Below, piece after piece: positions 5,527 to 7,917 of a stretch of DNA of 7,917 nucleotides. Numbering within the stretch: the stretch's first letter is position 1; each line of letters starts with the position of its first letter. The notes under the pieces are model-generated. The model was not told the DNA's origin. It saw only the letters and a program-made list of their open reading frames with translations, and searched no databases. The stretch covers positions 1 to 7,917 of the forward strand of contig CALMIH010000093.1 in the NCBI GenBank assembly GCA_937864085.1, read 5' to 3'. The stretch is from an uncultured Chloroflexota bacterium (GTDB lineage: Bacteria; Chloroflexota; Limnocylindria; Limnocylindrales; Limnocylindraceae). The position numbers were made by a program, and so were the translations under genes.

Positions 5527-6219
5527 ATGCTGAATCGAAGCCTCACTGCAGCCCTCGCCGCGGAGGCGATCGGTACCTTCCTCTTCTTCGTGATTGGAGC
5601 GGGGGTAGTGATCGTCAACGCCCAAACAGGGGGGGAGGTGGGCCTCCTGGGAATCGCCCTCGCCAACGGCCTCGCGCTCACCGCCTTGGCGACAGGCTTC
5701 GGTCCGATCAGCGGTGGGCAGTTCAACCCGGCGGTCACCGTTGCCCTCTGGCTCGTTGGCAAGGTGCGCACAGTTGAAGGACTTCGCTACATCGTTGCCC
5801 AACTCGCTGGTGCCGCTGCCGCAGGCTTCGTCCTGAAGCTCGCCTTTGGCGGTTTTGATCCTGGCGACAGTGCCTACGCGATTGCGGGCGGTAGTGTGCC
5901 GTCACTCGCCTTCGGGCTATCGCAGGGGACAGCCATCGCAGTAGAGGCGGTTCTTACGGCACTCCTCACCTATGCCGTCCTCCTCACCGCAGTTGATAAC
6001 CGCGCACCAAAGATGGGCGGACTCTTCATCGGGTTCGCCGTGACCGCAGACATCATGGTCGGCGGACCGTTGACCGGCGCCGCAATGAACCCTGCACGAT
6101 GGTTTGGCCCAGCGCTTGCGCTTGGCGACCTCTCTGGTGCGGTGATCTACATCGTTGGACCACTCGCTGGTGCGGTGGCGGCTGCACTCTCAGTGCGCTA
6201 CCTCTTCTCCGAGCGCTAA
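5527..6219 (+). CDS. Aquaporin-family (MIP) channel with a TIP-like selectivity filter
   Basis: A 230-residue inner-membrane protein with six predicted helices (roughly 8-30, 38-58, 85-107, 134-156, 162-180, 203-226) and both half-helix NPA boxes: SGGQFNPAVT (NPA at 67-69) and MNPARWFGPA (NPA at 188-190). Length and layout are normal for the family, which passes water or small neutral solutes. Aligned by eye to E. coli AqpZ, the aromatic/arginine filter is N47, I176, A185 and R191 instead of Phe, His, Thr, Arg. The first NPA box has Gln65 where His is usual. A wide filter with Ile and Ala recalls plant tonoplast intrinsic proteins, some of which pass ammonia or urea, so calling it a pure water channel would be unsafe. 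AAGGAG, 9 nt upstream, fixes the start. It is first in a tight operon; the next gene starts directly after its stop. Confidence 0.93.
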   Translation: MLNRSLTAALAAEAIGTFLFFVIGAGVVIVNAQTGGEVGLLGIALANGLALTALATGFGPISGGQFNPAVTVALWLVGKVRTVEGLRYIVAQLAGAAAAGFVLKLAFGGFDPGDSAYAIAGGSVPSLAFGLSQGTAIAVEAVLTALLTYAVLLTAVDNRAPKMGGLFIGFAVTADIMVGGPLTGAAMNPARWFGPALALGDLSGAVIYIVGPLAGAVAAALSVRYLFSER

Positions 6220-6702
6220 ATGCAGCGTGACGACTGGGCAACGCCGCGATCGGCTGCGCTCAAGTCGGCGCAGCGTTGGTTCGGTCGACTGATCGCACTC
6301 GTCGTACCGCTGCATGCACGCCTTGCCCTTGCAACGAACGGCTACATCACGCCGAGTCTCTTCTGGCGTCCAGGCATCATCCTTGAGACTGTTGGCAGAA
6401 AGAGCGGCGCGTCGCGTCGCGTCGTGCTTACGTATCTCCCCGACCACGAGCGCATCGTGCTGATCGCCAGCAACTATGGTCGCGCTGGAAATCCCGCCTG
6501 GTTTGAGAACCTGGTTGCAGAGCCTCGCGTGAAGGTGGTTCGTCGCGGTCGCGCGCGCCCCTACACGGCACGCGTTGCGGTTGGCGATGAGCGACGTAAC
6601 CTGCTCCGGCGCACTGATGACGTCACCTACGGCGTCTATGCCGCCTATTCGCGCAAGACGGAGCGCGAGATTCCCGTCGTTGTGTTGGCACCTGACGTAT
6701 GA
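6220..6702 (+). CDS. Nitroreductase-family deazaflavin (F420)-dependent oxidoreductase, Ddn-like
   Basis: The 160-residue protein matches the Ddn/F420H2-dependent quinone reductase family, a split beta-barrel fold that transfers hydride from reduced coenzyme F420. Visible landmarks are TVGRKSGASRR (57-67), the SNYGRAGNPAWFENL block (84-98, cofactor-phosphate region) and the C-terminal YSRKTEREIPVV (143-154). Y140 and Y143 plausibly match the paired substrate-side tyrosines of mycobacterial Ddn. Residues about 19-39 form a hydrophobic, probably amphipathic helix, consistent with loose membrane attachment and a quinone-like substrate. The natural substrate is unknown; some family members may use FMN. 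The ATG abuts the channel gene's TAA with no obvious Shine-Dalgarno, so translation is probably coupled. Its stop overlaps the azlC start by 4 bp. Confidence 0.88.
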   Translation: MQRDDWATPRSAALKSAQRWFGRLIALVVPLHARLALATNGYITPSLFWRPGIILETVGRKSGASRRVVLTYLPDHERIVLIASNYGRAGNPAWFENLVAEPRVKVVRRGRARPYTARVAVGDERRNLLRRTDDVTYGVYAAYSRKTEREIPVVVLAPDV

Positions 6703-7430
6703 GCGGCACGATGCGGGCTGCTGAACTGCGCGTTGCGCGGCGACGACTCGCGGTTGACTCGATCGGCATCTGGGTGCTGGCCATTGTGATCGGCACGATC
6801 TTCGGCTTCACCGCGCGTGAAGGTGGGCTCTCACTGCTTGAGACTGCGGCGTTTAGCTCCATCCTCTTCGCCGGTGCGGCGCAGTTTGCAGCGGTTGGCC
6901 TACTCGCCGTTGCTGCGCCGTGGGGCTCAATTGTGCTACTCGTCTGGCTCTTGAACGCGCGGCACTTCCTCTACGCCGCATCTATTGCGCCACACACAAC
7001 GCACCTGCCGCGCCGCATGCGCGCTGGACTCGCCTACCTGCTGACCGATGAAGCGTTCGCGCTAACGAGTGCGCATATTGCACGGCTTGGGCGATTTGAT
7101 CTGGCTGGTGGCTGGTACGCCGGTGCCTCCATCTTCGTCCCCTGGAACCTTGCAACGATCGCAGGCTGGCTCGCTGGCGCAGCACTCCCAGAGCCTGGAA
7201 CGATTGGATTGGATGTGATGTTCCCAGCCTCAATGGCTGGCCTCGCCGTTGGCTTGGTGCGTGATCGCGCCGCGCTGATCGCTCTGATCACCGGTGGTGC
7301 TGCAGCGGTTGCTGCGGCGATCCTGATCAACCCGAGTGCCGCCGCGATGATCGGCGGACTTATTGGACCACTTGTTGGGATCGCGCTCACGCAACGTGAA
7401 CGATCACAACGTGAGGGGGAGGCGCGATGA
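6699..7430 (+). CDS. azlC: AzlC-type branched-chain amino acid exporter, large subunit
   Basis: AzlC is the large membrane subunit of the AzlCD exporter for branched-chain amino acids and analogues. The 243-residue product has the usual length and several hydrophobic helices (first at about 21-38, others near 50-72, 76-97, 137-161, 173-187, 191-210, 214-231). Family landmarks are SSILFAGAAQF (53-63), LLNARHFLYAASI (84-96) and TDEAFAL (116-122). The N terminus (about 1-19) is arginine-rich and the tail (232-243) is charged. The ATG overlaps the previous stop as ATGA, with another in-frame ATG at 6711 as a possible alternative; no strong Shine-Dalgarno supports either. azlD follows with the same 4-bp overlap, matching the pair's need for balanced synthesis. 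The exact substrate cannot be read from the sequence. Confidence 0.93.
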   Translation: MSGTMRAAELRVARRRLAVDSIGIWVLAIVIGTIFGFTAREGGLSLLETAAFSSILFAGAAQFAAVGLLAVAAPWGSIVLLVWLLNARHFLYAASIAPHTTHLPRRMRAGLAYLLTDEAFALTSAHIARLGRFDLAGGWYAGASIFVPWNLATIAGWLAGAALPEPGTIGLDVMFPASMAGLAVGLVRDRAALIALITGGAAAVAAAILINPSAAAMIGGLIGPLVGIALTQRERSQREGEAR

Positions 7431-7756
7431 TCGATCCATTCCGCACCGACCTTGTTCCACTCGCGATCCTCGGCGGGATCGGCACGTACGCGGCGCGCGC
7501 GCTGCCGCTCCTCGCACCGGGTGTGGATCGCCTTCCAGCGCCAGTGCTCACCTATCTGCGCCTGATCGGTCCCGCCGCACTCGGCGCGATTGCCGCCGCC
7601 AACATCTTTGTTGCAGACGGCACGTTCCGCGTCGGCCCTGAGGCGGTTGCGGTGATCACTGGGGCGGCGATCGGACGGTGGCGCAACAGCCTCCTGGTGG
7701 GCATGGCGGTATCAGTGGTGGTGGTACTCGCTCTGCGCGCTACCATCGCCACATGA
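7427..7756 (+). CDS. azlD: AzlD-type branched-chain amino acid exporter, small subunit
   Basis: The 109-residue hydrophobic protein is the small partner of AzlC and is needed for export. Three to four membrane segments are expected (about 9-29, 38-62, 73-83 and 88-106). The family pattern GGIGTYAARALPLL (16-29) and YLRLIGPAALGAI (43-55) is clear. The start overlaps the azlC stop as ATGA and has GAGGGGGAGG shortly upstream as ribosome binding site. Its own TGA overlaps the next gene's start in the same way. Confidence 0.92.
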   Translation: MIDPFRTDLVPLAILGGIGTYAARALPLLAPGVDRLPAPVLTYLRLIGPAALGAIAAANIFVADGTFRVGPEAVAVITGAAIGRWRNSLLVGMAVSVVVVLALRATIAT

Positions 7757-7917
7757 TCGACCTCAACGGAATCCACCTCCGCAATCGACTCGTCACCAGC
7801 TCAAGCCTTCTCGGCTACGGCGCGCCGAAGGGTCGCCTTGCCGTACTTGGCCTCTCTCCAATCGTCAACTTCGTCGACCTGCGCCGCTTCGGTGCCGTCA
7901 CCGTGCGCACGGTCACG
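7753..7917 (+). CDS. Dihydroorotate-dehydrogenase-like protein, N-terminal fragment (runs off right edge)
   Basis: Fifty-five codons are visible, in frame to the end of the window. The pattern MIDLNGIHLRNRLVTSSSLL, then GYG and, near the visible end, RRFGAVTVRTVT matches the first beta strands of class 1 PyrD TIM barrels (an L-N-G--L-N-P--ASG opening followed by GA---KT-T). Full members convert dihydroorotate to orotate in pyrimidine synthesis using FMN; class 1B forms pair with a PyrK subunit, which would be outside this window. The ATG overlaps the azlD stop as ATGA, so it belongs to the same operon. With only about 55 residues visible, other FMN TIM-barrel dehydrogenases such as dihydropyrimidine dehydrogenase remain possible. 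Confidence 0.75.
   Translation, partial: MIDLNGIHLRNRLVTSSSLLGYGAPKGRLAVLGLSPIVNFVDLRRFGAVTVRTVT

Noticed and set aside
5298..5802. Upstream extension of the zinc-ribbon frame, and an overlapping 294-codon minus-strand frame, into the channel gene.
   Set aside because: These parts run antisense to the channel gene and its leader. The zinc-ribbon start at 5297 has a good AGGAGA site and begins directly at the conserved domain.
1..7917. Mobile elements, CRISPR arrays, tRNA or rRNA genes, prophage or defence genes.
   Set aside because: No transposase or integrase frames, direct repeat arrays, cloverleaf-like segments or defence domains were seen; coding genes fill nearly all of the window and look uniform in composition.

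Overview
The window is a compact, GC-rich stretch of bacterial chromosome with almost no spacer DNA and no sign of mobile elements, RNA genes, CRISPR arrays or prophage. The gene content suggests a free-living Gram-positive-like or Chloroflexota-type bacterium. It combines an FdhF/YdeP-type molybdopterin oxidoreductase with the CDGC...CTTRLN signature, FdhD, a deazaflavin (F420)-dependent nitroreductase-fold protein, a zf-trcl plus CxxC-x17-CxxC zinc-ribbon protein, and apparently leaderless promoters with TAnnnT -10 boxes. Chloroflexota is my best guess from protein flavour; it is an inference and not proven.

Layout. Positions 1-1252 (minus) carry the N-terminal 417 residues of an FdhF/YdeP-family molybdopterin oxidoreductase that runs off the left edge. 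A 108-bp divergent promoter region follows. Positions 1361-3993 (plus) hold purA-purB, the two dedicated enzymes converting IMP to AMP, as a two-gene operon. Convergent to it, with overlapping stop codons, is fdhD (3990-4841, minus), the sulfurtransferase that activates formate dehydrogenases. A strong hairpin separates fdhD from a small minus-strand zinc-ribbon gene (4935-5297). A 229-bp divergent control region (5298-5526) leads into a tightly packed plus-strand operon: an aquaporin-family channel (5527-6219), an F420-type nitroreductase-fold protein (6220-6702), azlC (6699-7430), azlD (7427-7756) and the start of a dihydroorotate-dehydrogenase-like gene (7753 to the right edge). All joints are abutting or 4-bp ATGA overlaps.

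Functional logic. The minus-strand oxidoreductase and FdhD probably work together, FdhD delivering sulfur to the Mo/W cofactor. Their start regions share a conserved block with an identically spaced -10 box placed for leaderless transcription, although purAB lies between them. The right-hand operon mixes small-molecule efflux (AzlCD), a channel with a TIP-like rather than AqpZ-like selectivity filter, redox chemistry and pyrimidine synthesis.

I saw no clearly new multi-gene system. The most interesting points are the twin leaderless promoters around purAB, the unusual aquaporin filter, and structured leaders in the 5298-5526 divergent region.
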